A stretch of DNA of 64,000 nucleotides from an uncultured Bryobacteraceae bacterium (GTDB lineage: Bacteria; Acidobacteriota; Terriglobia; Bryobacterales; Bryobacteraceae): the NCBI GenBank assembly GCA_938003835.1, contig CALKXJ010000008.1, forward strand, positions 248,001 to 312,000, written 5' to 3'. The position numbers and the translations under genes were made by a program. The notes beneath the pieces were generated by a model that was not told where the DNA came from, searched no databases, and saw only the letters and a list, made by a program, of their open reading frames with translations. Below are positions 52,958 to 61,006 of this stretch, piece by piece (within the stretch, counting starts at the first letter, position 1; every line of letters starts with the position of its first letter).

Positions 52958-54060
52958 AGATCGATCGAATCGTGTTGCGCCAGCTCCGCCTGGAACTCGT
53001 TCATCCCTTCGAGACCAGCTTTGGGCGGACGACAGGCCGCAATGTCATCCTGGTGGAGGCAAGCTCCGACGGCGTCTCGGGCTGGGGGGAGGTGACGGCG
53101 CCGGAACATCCTTTCTACAACGAGGAATGGACCGAGTCGGCCTGGCTGATCCTGCGCGACTACGTCGCTCCGGCGCTGGTCGGCCGGACTCTCGAGGCGG
53201 CTCGCGCGGGCGAGCTCACCGCGGGCATCCGGGGCCACAACATGGCGCGAGGCGGCGCCGAAGCGGCGCTGTGGGATCTGGAGGCGCGGCTGGCCGGGCG
53301 GCCCCTCTACCGTCACATCGGCGGCGGGGCCCGCACGGAGATCCCTTGCGGCGTCTCCATCGGCATCCAGGAAAGCGTCCCCGCGTTGCTCGCCAAAATC
53401 GAGACCGAGCTTTCAGCCGGTTACCACCGGATCAAGATCAAGATCAAGCCCGGCTGGGACGTGGAGGTGGTTCGTGAAGTGCGGCGGCGCTTTCCCGACA
53501 TCCGGCTGATGGCCGACGCCAATAGCGCTTATACGCCGGCCGACGCCGACCACCTCAAGCGGCTCGACGAGTTCTATCTCATGATGCTCGAGCAGCCGCT
53601 GGCGCACGACGACATCGTGGATCACGCCGCGCTTCAGGCGAAGCTCGACACACCGATCTGCCTCGATGAATCGATCCGTTCGGCGCGCCAGGCCGAACAG
53701 GCCATCCGGCTGCGCGCCTGCCGCATCATGAACATCAAGCTGGGGCGCGTGGGAGGGTTCGCCGAGGCCCGGCGGATTCACGATCTGGCCGAGCAGGCGG
53801 GCATCCCGGTCTGGTGCGGCGGCATGCTCGAGGCGGGCGTGGGCCGGGCGCATAACGTGGCCCTGTCCACTCTGCCGAACTTCGTGCTTCCGGGCGACGT
53901 CTCCGCCAGTCACCGCTACTGGGCACGGGACATCATCACGCCGCCCATCGAGGTCACGCCGCGCGGCACGATCGTCGTTTCCAACGAGCCCGGCTTCGGC
54001 TACAGCCTCAACAGGGAGTTCATCGACTCGATCACCGTGCGGCGGGAGTCGGTGGGTTGA
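52954..54060 (+). CDS. enolase-superfamily N-succinylamino acid racemase / o-succinylbenzoate synthase
   Basis: 368 residues. The muconate-lactonizing subgroup motifs are complete: KIKIKPGWD with the first catalytic Lys pair, metal ligands in DANSAY, LEQPL and CLDES, and the second catalytic Lys in MNIKLGRVGG; GGMLEAGVGRAHN follows. OSBS (menaquinone) and NSAR share this fold and cannot be told apart by motif. No other men gene is in the window, and a GNAT gene is fused by overlap upstream, so NSAR is the better guess. Start at 52954 by ATGA overlap; the frame is open upstream inside the GNAT gene but not coding. Confidence 0.86.
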   Translation: MKIDRIVLRQLRLELVHPFETSFGRTTGRNVILVEASSDGVSGWGEVTAPEHPFYNEEWTESAWLILRDYVAPALVGRTLEAARAGELTAGIRGHNMARGGAEAALWDLEARLAGRPLYRHIGGGARTEIPCGVSIGIQESVPALLAKIETELSAGYHRIKIKIKPGWDVEVVREVRRRFPDIRLMADANSAYTPADADHLKRLDEFYLMMLEQPLAHDDIVDHAALQAKLDTPICLDESIRSARQAEQAIRLRACRIMNIKLGRVGGFAEARRIHDLAEQAGIPVWCGGMLEAGVGRAHNVALSTLPNFVLPGDVSASHRYWARDIITPPIEVTPRGTIVVSNEPGFGYSLNREFIDSITVRRESVG

Positions 54061-54932
54061 ACGCGCGCCCGCGACTGCTACCGGGCCTGCTCGGCCTGAT
54101 GGTGGTGCTGTGGTCGTTGAACTTTATCATCGGCAAGCTGGTGCTGCGGGAACTGCCGCCGCTGCTCGCCTCCGGGCTGCGCCTGGCCGGCGCGGGCGCC
54201 CTGATGCTTCCCATCTACGCGCTCTCCGAGCGCCGGAGCCGGCTCGCTGAACGCTCGGATCTGGTCCGGCTGGCGCTGCTGGGCGTCAGCGGAATCGCGC
54301 TGAACCAGGTCTTCTTTCTCGTCGGGTTAGAGCGCACGACGGTGGCGCATGCGGCGCTGATCTTCGGCTTGAGCCCGATTCTCGTGCTGTTGGCGGCGGC
54401 CGCCGCCGGACAGGAGTCGGTCACAGCGAGAAAGCTGGCGGGAATGCTGGTGGCGCTCGGCGGCGTGGCGGTTCTGCATGCGGGGCCCGCCTCCGCCGCA
54501 GGAGCCACCCTCACCGGTGATCTGCTGGTGCTCGCCGGGGCTTCCGCGTTCGCCCTCTTCACCGTGTTGAGCAAGCCGTTCACCGCCCGCTACGGCTCCA
54601 TTGCCATGAACACGATCGGCTACGTGGGCGGGGCGCTGGCGCTGGCGCCTCTGATTGCCTGGGAAGCACGACGGTTCCCGCTGGGCGAGGTGAGTGCGAC
54701 GGCCTGGGCCGCGCTGGCCTACATGGCGGTCTTCCCCTCGGTGGTCTGTTACCTGATCTTTTATTCCGCGCTCAGATATCTGACCGCCTCGCGGCTGGCC
54801 GCGCTGGCCTACCTCCAGCCGGTGCTCGCCACGCTGATGGGGGTCGTGCTGCTGGGCGAGCGCGTCTCGGGCGCGCTGGTGGCCGGGGGCGCCCTGGTGC
54901 TAGCCGGCGTCTGGGTGGCGGAGCGCGCCTGA
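54057..54932 (+). CDS. EamA/DMT-family transporter
   Basis: 291-residue inner-membrane protein with about ten hydrophobic helices in two EamA repeats (VLWSLNFIIGKLVLRELPP in the first, LTGDLLVLAGASAFALFTVLSKPF in the second). Such proteins usually export amino acids or small metabolites. The start appears to be TTG at 54057 in a TTGA overlap with the racemase stop; an internal ATG at residue 15 would cut the first helix. Ligand unknown. Confidence 0.85.
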   Translation: MNARPRLLPGLLGLMVVLWSLNFIIGKLVLRELPPLLASGLRLAGAGALMLPIYALSERRSRLAERSDLVRLALLGVSGIALNQVFFLVGLERTTVAHAALIFGLSPILVLLAAAAAGQESVTARKLAGMLVALGGVAVLHAGPASAAGATLTGDLLVLAGASAFALFTVLSKPFTARYGSIAMNTIGYVGGALALAPLIAWEARRFPLGEVSATAWAALAYMAVFPSVVCYLIFYSALRYLTASRLAALAYLQPVLATLMGVVLLGERVSGALVAGGALVLAGVWVAERA

Positions 54933-56224
54933 TGGCCGGCTTCGTCGATCTCCTGCGCCGCAACCGGAACTACCGCTACACCTGGCTCGGGCAGATCGTC
55001 AGCGAGGTGGGCGACCACTTCAACACCGTCGCCGTCTTTTCGCTGGCCCTGAGCAACACCGGTTCCGGCCTGGTGGTGAGCGGTTTGATGATCTCGCGTG
55101 CCTTGCCGATGATTCTCGCCGGGCCGCTCGCCGGGGTGCTGCTGGACCGGATGGACCGCAAGCGGTTGATGATCGCGAGCGATCTGGTGCGGGCCGTCAT
55201 CGCCGCTCTGTTCGTTCTGGCGACAGGACCGGACCAGATCTGGCTGCTTTACCTGCTGAGCGCGCTGCTGATGTTCGCCTCGCCGTTCTTCACCAGCGGC
55301 CGGGCGGCGATCCTGCCTGCCATCACGACGCCTGAGGAGCTGCACACCGCCAATTCGCTTACCAAGACGACACAGTGGACGGCGCTGACCGTCGGGGCGA
55401 TGCTCGGCGGGGCGGCGGCCATGAAGTTCGGCTACGAGGGAGCATTCGTCTTTAATGCGATCTCGTTCCTGTTCTCGGCGGCCTGCATCGGAAGGCTTCA
55501 CACGCCCCGGGGCTTCCGGCCTGTTCGCACGGCCCTCGACGAGAGCCAGGTCCTGCGGCCCTGGCACGAATATATCGATGGCCTGCGCTACATGCGTTCG
55601 GTACCCCTGCTGCTAGCGATCGGCCTGGTTCACGTGGGCTGGGCAAGCGGCGGAGGAGCGGCACAGATCCTGTTCACGCTGTTCGGCGAGATGGTCTACC
55701 CGTACGGACCCGCGGGCCTGGGCACGATTTGGGGCTTTGCCGGGGTGGGCCTGCTTGCGGGCGGGGCCCTGGCCAACGCCGTCGGCGCCCGGCTTTCCTT
55801 CCGCAAGGTCAAGCGGCTGATCGCCGTCTGTTTCGCCGTTCACGGCCTCGCCTACATCGCTTTCAGCCAGGCGCGGCCCTTCTGGCTGGTGCTGGTCTTC
55901 ATTGCAATCTCGCGCGCGGGCATGGGCGTGGCGGCAATCCTCAACACGACGCTTCTGCTGCGCCACGTGCCGGACGCCTATCGCGGCCGGGTGTTCGCCA
56001 CCATCGAGACGCTGGTCTGGACGGTCATGATGGTGTCGATGGCGGCCGCCGGCTATGCGTCCGGCTACTGGGATCCCCGTACCATCGGCGCAGTGGCCGG
56101 CATACTCAGTTCGACGACGGCGCTCATCTGGATGGCGGCCGATTGGAAGGGTTGGCTGGTGGAGCCGCCCGCGGTGGGCGTCGAGCGCGAGGAGGTGGAG
56201 GTTCATGACCATCCAACCGTCTGA
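54932..56224 (+). CDS. MFS transporter
   Basis: 430-residue major-facilitator protein with about twelve hydrophobic segments. The loop 2-3 signature appears as GVLLDRMDRKRLM, and the N-terminus NRNYRYTWLGQIVSEVGDHF is typical of the MFS_3 (enterobactin exporter-like) group. Start overlaps the EamA stop by one base (TGATG). Substrate not deducible. Confidence 0.88.
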   Translation: MAGFVDLLRRNRNYRYTWLGQIVSEVGDHFNTVAVFSLALSNTGSGLVVSGLMISRALPMILAGPLAGVLLDRMDRKRLMIASDLVRAVIAALFVLATGPDQIWLLYLLSALLMFASPFFTSGRAAILPAITTPEELHTANSLTKTTQWTALTVGAMLGGAAAMKFGYEGAFVFNAISFLFSAACIGRLHTPRGFRPVRTALDESQVLRPWHEYIDGLRYMRSVPLLLAIGLVHVGWASGGGAAQILFTLFGEMVYPYGPAGLGTIWGFAGVGLLAGGALANAVGARLSFRKVKRLIAVCFAVHGLAYIAFSQARPFWLVLVFIAISRAGMGVAAILNTTLLLRHVPDAYRGRVFATIETLVWTVMMVSMAAAGYASGYWDPRTIGAVAGILSSTTALIWMAADWKGWLVEPPAVGVEREEVEVHDHPTV

Positions 56225-56942
56225 AGGAGCTCTGCAAGGGAAGGTCGTCCTGGTGACCGGCGCGGCCAAACGCATCGGCCGAGCCATCGCCCTGCGGCTG
56301 GCCGAAAAGGGGGCGCGCGTGGCGATCCATTACTACAGATCCGAGGCCGAGGCCTCCCAGACCGCACGCGACTGCGGGGGCGCGCCGCTGTTCCGCGCCA
56401 ATTTGGAGCGGGTTGTGGAGATTGAAACGCTGTTCCGCCAGGTCGGGGAGCACTTCGGCCGTTTGGACGGACTGGTTAACAACGCCGCCCGCTTCACCCG
56501 GCTCGATCCGCTCGAGATCACCGAGGCCGACTGGGACTTTATCCACAGCGTGAACCTCAAGGCGGTGTTTTTCTGCGCCAGGGAGGCCGCCCGGCTGATG
56601 CGATTGGGCGGCGGCGGGCGGATCGTCAACATCAGTTCGCTCGGCGGCATCCGGCCCTGGGCCGCCCATGTCCACTACTGCGCTTCAAAGGCAGGCGTCA
56701 TCATGTTGACGCGGGCTTTGGCCAAGGCGCTCGCGCCGGAGATCACCGTGAACTGCGTGGCCCCGGGTGTGATCTCCTTCGATGACCTCGACGAGGAGGC
56801 GGTCGGGATGGTCCGCGCCACCCCGGCGGGCCGGCCCGGGCGGCCCGAGGAAGTCGCCGATGCCGTCCTCTATTTCCTCACAGCGACCAACTTCGTTACC
56901 GGGCAATTGCTGGCCGTGGACGGCGGTCTGAGCCAGCGGTAG
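56205..56942 (+). CDS. SDR-family oxidoreductase (pteridine-reductase-like)
   Basis: 245-residue short-chain dehydrogenase. TGAAKRIGRAIA replaces the usual TGxxxGIG glycine pattern with the Arg-containing form of pteridine reductases (TGxxxRxG). NNAARF, NISSLGG (Ser) and Y-C-A-S-K complete the site. Overlaps the MFS gene by 20 bp, with GGAGGTGGAGG just before the ATG at 56205. Last gene of the mazG set. Could reduce a pterin or a quinone-like compound; not proven. Confidence 0.86.
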   Translation: MTIQPSEGALQGKVVLVTGAAKRIGRAIALRLAEKGARVAIHYYRSEAEASQTARDCGGAPLFRANLERVVEIETLFRQVGEHFGRLDGLVNNAARFTRLDPLEITEADWDFIHSVNLKAVFFCAREAARLMRLGGGGRIVNISSLGGIRPWAAHVHYCASKAGVIMLTRALAKALAPEITVNCVAPGVISFDDLDEEAVGMVRATPAGRPGRPEEVADAVLYFLTATNFVTGQLLAVDGGLSQR

Positions 56943-57006
56943 CGGCGCATTTTCCAGCGCGAAGAATTATGCTCAAAGCACCGCGCGGGCGGGCGATAAG
57001 AGGTGT

Positions 57007-57393
57007 GTGGGCCGGTTTCTGGAGCACGCTTGGGAAATCTTCCACGCCGCGGAGTGTGCTCGGGAGGCCGGCCCCGAGGCTTCCGATTGGACCATCCTGA
57101 TCAGCCCCGCCGGCCAGATCCGAATGTTGGCCGGCTGCGATTGGCCGCTCGAGTCCCTGGGGAACGAGCACGGGGCGCGGATGGTCTTCCGGGTCAGCCG
57201 GCAGCAGGGCAAGGTGCGCTTGGAAGGGCGGGCAGGTCGCCGGACTTGTGTGTTCGAAACCGCAAAACCCGATGGGGTCGCCCGCCGCCTGCCGGCTGAC
57301 CCGCCAGGAGCTCTTCTGCGCGCCGGCCTGCCCGCCGCGGCCGCGCTTCATCTCGCATTCGCTTCCCGCCCGTCCCCGGAAGTGCGCCGGTAG
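57007..57393 (+). CDS. small protein of unknown function
   Basis: 128-residue protein beginning MGRFLEHAWEIFHAAEC, with EAGPEASDWTILISPAGQIRML and VRLEGRAGRRTCVFE. It has no signal peptide or membrane segment. Internal logic (conserved-looking, low in Arg/Pro shadow bias, AAGAGGTG site before a GTG start at 57007) argues it is real. I do not recognise the family. Its 3' end overlaps the convergent GT39-like gene by 46 bp, which is unusual. Confidence 0.6.
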   Translation: MGRFLEHAWEIFHAAECAREAGPEASDWTILISPAGQIRMLAGCDWPLESLGNEHGARMVFRVSRQQGKVRLEGRAGRRTCVFETAKPDGVARRLPADPPGALLRAGLPAAAALHLAFASRPSPEVRR

Positions 57394-59042
57394 AGACTCA
57401 GACGGGCTTCGGCAGAGGGATAGAACTCTGTCTCGGCGGGCTGCCAGCCGAATTGACGGATCAGAGCGTCGACGTCAAGAAATCTCGTCGTGGTGCGCTG
57501 CCGCGTCGAGGTGATCAGGATCACCTGCTCAATGTCCGGGCGCATCAGCTCGGCGGAAATGAGCTTCACCGTGGCGGGCTCGAGCGCGCCGAGGTAGCGC
57601 GTAAAGTTTCGGTGCGGCTCCGCGATCCGCTCGAGGACCCGGAGCATCGGGCCGGCAACGGCTTCCGGCAGGCGGAGGCTTCGGACGGCGCCGGCGAGCC
57701 TGATGCGCTGCTCGGCCTGTCCAAGGAAGCCGGCGTGCGCCACCGAGAGGACTCCCTCCTCGGTCGCCAGACGCCAATCGAGCGCCGGAGCATCCATGAA
57801 ATCCCAGGTGGCCAGAAGCATCGAGGTGCCGGCCCGCCGGAATTTCTCGCCCGCGGAGCGCACCAGATCGCCTTCCGCAACGATGCGCTGAGGCCAGAAC
57901 GGCGACACCGTCCCCACCAGGCTGAACGCGTGAGCCAGCGCTGCAACGGTTGCCAAGGCGGCTGCCCGGGGCCGCCTCACCCACCAATCCGCCGCGAAAC
58001 GACCCGCCAGCAGAAACAGGGCAGGGAAGGCCGGGAGAACATAACGGGATGCCTTGGAGTGGTGCAACTGCGCGAAAACAAAAAGCAGGAGAATCAGCAA
58101 AAGGGTGACTCGAACCTTCTCATCAGGCCAGCTCCGAAAGGCGGACAGCATCGCAAAAAGGTAGAGGGAGAACAACAGAGGTGAACCCGACTCCCTCACG
58201 AAAGCCAGGGGATAGAACAGCAGGCCCGAGCGCCGGAAGGTCTCCTCGGGAGTCGGCGAAATGTTGACCAGCGCCTCCCAGGTTGCCAGGAGTTTGGGAG
58301 GATAAGCGAACCAGAGGGTAAGTGCGGCCGCAATCGGCAGAGCAATCCAGAAATTCCTTCCGCCGACCAGGCTCCTCCAGCGGAAGCGGCCTCCGACCGC
58401 ATGCGAGAGCCCGATCGCCAGCGCCAGAAGCACGGCGTAATTGGACCGGGCGAAATAAGTGATCAAGATGAGGACGCCGACCCAGACGAAGCGGCGCGGT
58501 GACGACTGCCCGTCGACCAGCTTGAAATAGATCAGCAAGGTTGCCACGTAGGGGACCAAAGCCGGTACGTCGAGCATCGAGCGGCCGGCCCAGGCGATCA
58601 CAAACGGCGAGCTCAAGGTCAGGCCGGCGGCGAGCCATCCCGCCGCTTCCGGCCGATGCCGTGCCAGCCGCCGGCCCGCCAGATAGACCAGTGGGCCGAG
58701 AGCTGCATAGGAGATCGCGCTTACCAGCCGGGCACTGGCGTTGCTGACGCCGAATGCGAAAAAGCTCGCCGCCGTGAGCCAGGCGTGAATCGGAGGCCAG
58801 AAGACCTGCCGGTAGGTGTCGTAGATCAGGCTCAGCCCGTCGCGCTCGCTGATGTCATGGGCGAGGAGCAACCCCCAGAGGGCGTGGCCGCTCTCATCCC
58901 AGCTCAGCGGTCCCGAGCTTAGGATAAGTTTGCGATAAATCACAAATGCGCCGGCGCACGAGGCCAGGATCACTCCGGCTAAGCTCAGCTTTTGCGCCGG
59001 CGCTTGTCGAGCAGAATTCTGCGGCTTCGCACTGCGGCTCAA
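57348..59042 (-). CDS. GT39-like integral membrane glycosyltransferase
   Basis: 564-residue membrane protein with about ten hydrophobic segments and a soluble C-terminal tail, in the ArnT/PMT (GT-C) style. The first periplasmic loop carries SWDESGHALWG, placing the acidic catalytic Asp/Glu as expected, and VFWPPIHAWL follows. It would transfer a sugar from a polyprenyl-phosphate donor in the periplasm. The start is TTG at 59042 in a TTGA overlap with galT; the frame continues upstream without coding features. Last gene of the minus-strand glycan operon. Confidence 0.82.
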   Translation of the reverse strand: MSRSAKPQNSARQAPAQKLSLAGVILASCAGAFVIYRKLILSSGPLSWDESGHALWGLLLAHDISERDGLSLIYDTYRQVFWPPIHAWLTAASFFAFGVSNASARLVSAISYAALGPLVYLAGRRLARHRPEAAGWLAAGLTLSSPFVIAWAGRSMLDVPALVPYVATLLIYFKLVDGQSSPRRFVWVGVLILITYFARSNYAVLLALAIGLSHAVGGRFRWRSLVGGRNFWIALPIAAALTLWFAYPPKLLATWEALVNISPTPEETFRRSGLLFYPLAFVRESGSPLLFSLYLFAMLSAFRSWPDEKVRVTLLLILLLFVFAQLHHSKASRYVLPAFPALFLLAGRFAADWWVRRPRAAALATVAALAHAFSLVGTVSPFWPQRIVAEGDLVRSAGEKFRRAGTSMLLATWDFMDAPALDWRLATEEGVLSVAHAGFLGQAEQRIRLAGAVRSLRLPEAVAGPMLRVLERIAEPHRNFTRYLGALEPATVKLISAELMRPDIEQVILITSTRQRTTTRFLDVDALIRQFGWQPAETEFYPSAEARLSLYRRTSGDGREANAR

Positions 59043-60034
59043 TCGGCCCCGCTCTCCCGCAGCCGGCGTGCGGCTTCCTCTGGTGCGATAGGGTTGATGA
59101 ACATCCGGGTGCCCCACTCGAAACCCGCCAGCCTGGTCACGCGGGGAATCAACTCGAAATGCCAGTGGTAATGAGCGAGCGGACCGCTCCGCGCCGGGGT
59201 CTCGTGCAGGAACAGATTGTAAGCTGTCTCGCCTAGGGCCTGATCGAGTCTCCCGAGCGTAGTCCGGATCGCCCCCGCCAGAGCTTCGATTTCCGCCTCT
59301 GCTGCGTCGGCGAGCCTTGCCTGATGCCGTTTCGGCAGGATCCAAACTTCGAACGGCGCCCGCGCCGCGTGGGGCGCAAAAACCACCATCGAACCGACTT
59401 CCAGGACGGAACGCTCACCACGAGCAACTTCGCGTTCGGCGAGTTCACAAAAGTAGCACCGGCCCGCGCGAGCGTAGTAGCGCTCCGCGCCCTCAAGTTC
59501 GGAGGCCACCAGCGCCGGCACCATCGGCAGCGCAAGCAATTGCGAGTGAGGGTGACTGAGCGTGGCGCCCGCAGCCTCCCCGTGGTTTTTGAAAAAGAAC
59601 ACGTACTCGATGCCGGGTTCGCGCGCCAGGGCCGCCATCCGGCTCCGGACCGCCTCGAGCACCTGCGCCAGCCGCGGGATGGGAAGCCGGCTCCAGGTGA
59701 CGTCGTGCTCGGCGGTTTCGATGACCACCTCGTGTGCGCCCGCACCGGCTCGGCGCGCACCGTTCTCCGGCGACGCGGGCTGCGCGTTTCGGGCGAGGGC
59801 CGGGAATTTGTTCGGCACGATACGCAGGCGCCAGCCTGGGCCGTTAGCCTGTCCAGCGTCCCGGATGGCCATCACCTCAGGCGGAGTCTCGTGTTCGTTG
59901 CCGGGACAAAACGGGCAAGGCTCGTCTTGCCGGGATTCCAGCCCCTCGCCTGCGAAGGCGTGTGGGCGGCGGGCTCGCTCGGGCGCCACGATCACCCAGT
60001 GTCCGCTGATTACGTCCCGTCGGATTTCAGGCAA
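59039..60034 (-). CDS. galT: galactose-1-phosphate uridylyltransferase
   Basis: 331-residue GalT. Swaps UMP between UDP-glucose and galactose-1-phosphate. The catalytic HPHSQ (ATLSHPHSQLLALP) is present. Zn-site cysteines appear in CPFCPGNE and CYFCELAE. HYHWHFELIPR is the C-terminal metal motif. Embedded in a glycosyltransferase operon, so it may supply UDP-galactose for surface glycans rather than serve galactose catabolism. Confidence 0.93.
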   Translation of the reverse strand: MPEIRRDVISGHWVIVAPERARRPHAFAGEGLESRQDEPCPFCPGNEHETPPEVMAIRDAGQANGPGWRLRIVPNKFPALARNAQPASPENGARRAGAGAHEVVIETAEHDVTWSRLPIPRLAQVLEAVRSRMAALAREPGIEYVFFFKNHGEAAGATLSHPHSQLLALPMVPALVASELEGAERYYARAGRCYFCELAEREVARGERSVLEVGSMVVFAPHAARAPFEVWILPKRHQARLADAAEAEIEALAGAIRTTLGRLDQALGETAYNLFLHETPARSGPLAHYHWHFELIPRVTRLAGFEWGTRMFINPIAPEEAARRLRESGAD

Positions 60035-60042
60035 TCATCGAA

Positions 60043-60477
60043 TTATAGCTCCGGCCGGACCGGAAAGACGTCCCGCAGCCAAGTGATGGAGGGCGGCTCC
60101 CGGAGCACAACGTTGACGATGTCGAACCGGACCCGTTGCCAGTCCACCCCGGCGCGGCGGGCGTATTCCCGTGCGGCCCGCCACAGGTGGGCCGTCTTCT
60201 CCCTGCCGATGGCGCGGTCGGGGGCGCCGAACTCCTCGCTGGCCCGCGTCTTGACCTCGACGAAGACCAGGGTGTCGCCCTCCCAGGCGACCAGGTCGAG
60301 CTCGCCTGCGCCCGAACGCGCCCGCCAGTTCCGGGCGACCACGATCACGCCCCGGCTCTGAAGAAACCGGTGGGCCAGATCCTCGCCCCGGCGGCCGGCG
60401 GCCTGATCTGGATGCGAGCGGCGAAGGCGGCGGTGGTGCCGTAAGGCGTCCCCCAGCCGGTAGAGCGGACCCAGCAT
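60043..60477 (-). CDS. YraN/UPF0102 nuclease-like protein
   Basis: 144-residue UPF0102 protein with a restriction-endonuclease-like core: GRRGEDLAHRFL, GELDLVAWEGDTLVFVEVKTR (D and E-x-K motif) and VRFDIVNV. Role unclear; related proteins are linked to DNA processing. It lies between galT and the methyltransferase with gaps of 8 and 1 bp, so it is transcribed with the glycan genes although probably unrelated. Confidence 0.9.
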   Translation of the reverse strand: MLGPLYRLGDALRHHRRLRRSHPDQAAGRRGEDLAHRFLQSRGVIVVARNWRARSGAGELDLVAWEGDTLVFVEVKTRASEEFGAPDRAIGREKTAHLWRAAREYARRAGVDWQRVRFDIVNVVLREPPSITWLRDVFPVRPEL

Positions 60478-60478
60478 C

Positions 60479-61006
60479 TCACTTGACGGCTTCGAACTGG
60501 AACTCGATCACTTTCCCGCGCACCACAAAGCAGAGGTAATGCTCCCAGAACAGCCGGAAACGGCGCGACCGGTTCACGAGCAGCTCCAAGCCGAGGTACC
60601 TCCAAAAGGCAAGTAGGCGAACGCGGACGGAAATCTCCCGCAACCGCGCCGGCGAGTAGTAGCCGAAGCCGCCGTGGTCGGGACCGAAGTAACGGAACGA
60701 GAAGCTCGTCAGGTGCCAGCGATGGGTGGGATCGCAGAACGAGCTGAAGTCCGAGTAGTGGGGCGTGACTACGTAAAGGCGACCGTCAGGCTTGAGCAGC
60801 CGGTGGAACTCCTCGATCGAGCGCACGACGTCGGCGACGTGCTCGATGACGTGAACGGCGCGCACTTCGTCGAAGGCGTTGTCGCGGAACGGGTAGGGAA
60901 AGCGGTCGAGATCGGCCAGCACATCGGCCCGGCTGGCCGGGTTACGGTCCACGCCGATCGCGCCGGGGTACTTGCGAAGGCCGCAGCCGACGTCGAGGAT
61001 CCTCAA
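60479..61006 (-). CDS. class I SAM-dependent methyltransferase
   Basis: Methyltransferase of about 175 residues. Motif I is LDVGCGLRKYPG with D in IGVD; AVHVIEHVAD and LKPDGRLYVVTPHYSDFSSF follow. The frame is open far upstream inside the GT2 gene, but similarity begins at RILDVGCG, and the only nearby start is a TTG at 61006, with AGGGG only one base before it, so the start is uncertain. Target probably a sugar or lipid precursor in the same operon. Confidence 0.75.
   Translation of the reverse strand: MRILDVGCGLRKYPGAIGVDRNPASRADVLADLDRFPYPFRDNAFDEVRAVHVIEHVADVVRSIEEFHRLLKPDGRLYVVTPHYSDFSSFCDPTHRWHLTSFSFRYFGPDHGGFGYYSPARLREISVRVRLLAFWRYLGLELLVNRSRRFRLFWEHYLCFVVRGKVIEFQFEAVK

Noticed and set aside
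52954-54060. Assignment of the enolase-superfamily gene as menC of menaquinone synthesis
   Set aside because: Motifs do not separate OSBS from NSAR; coupling to a GNAT gene and absence of other men genes favour the racemase, so the symbol was left blank.
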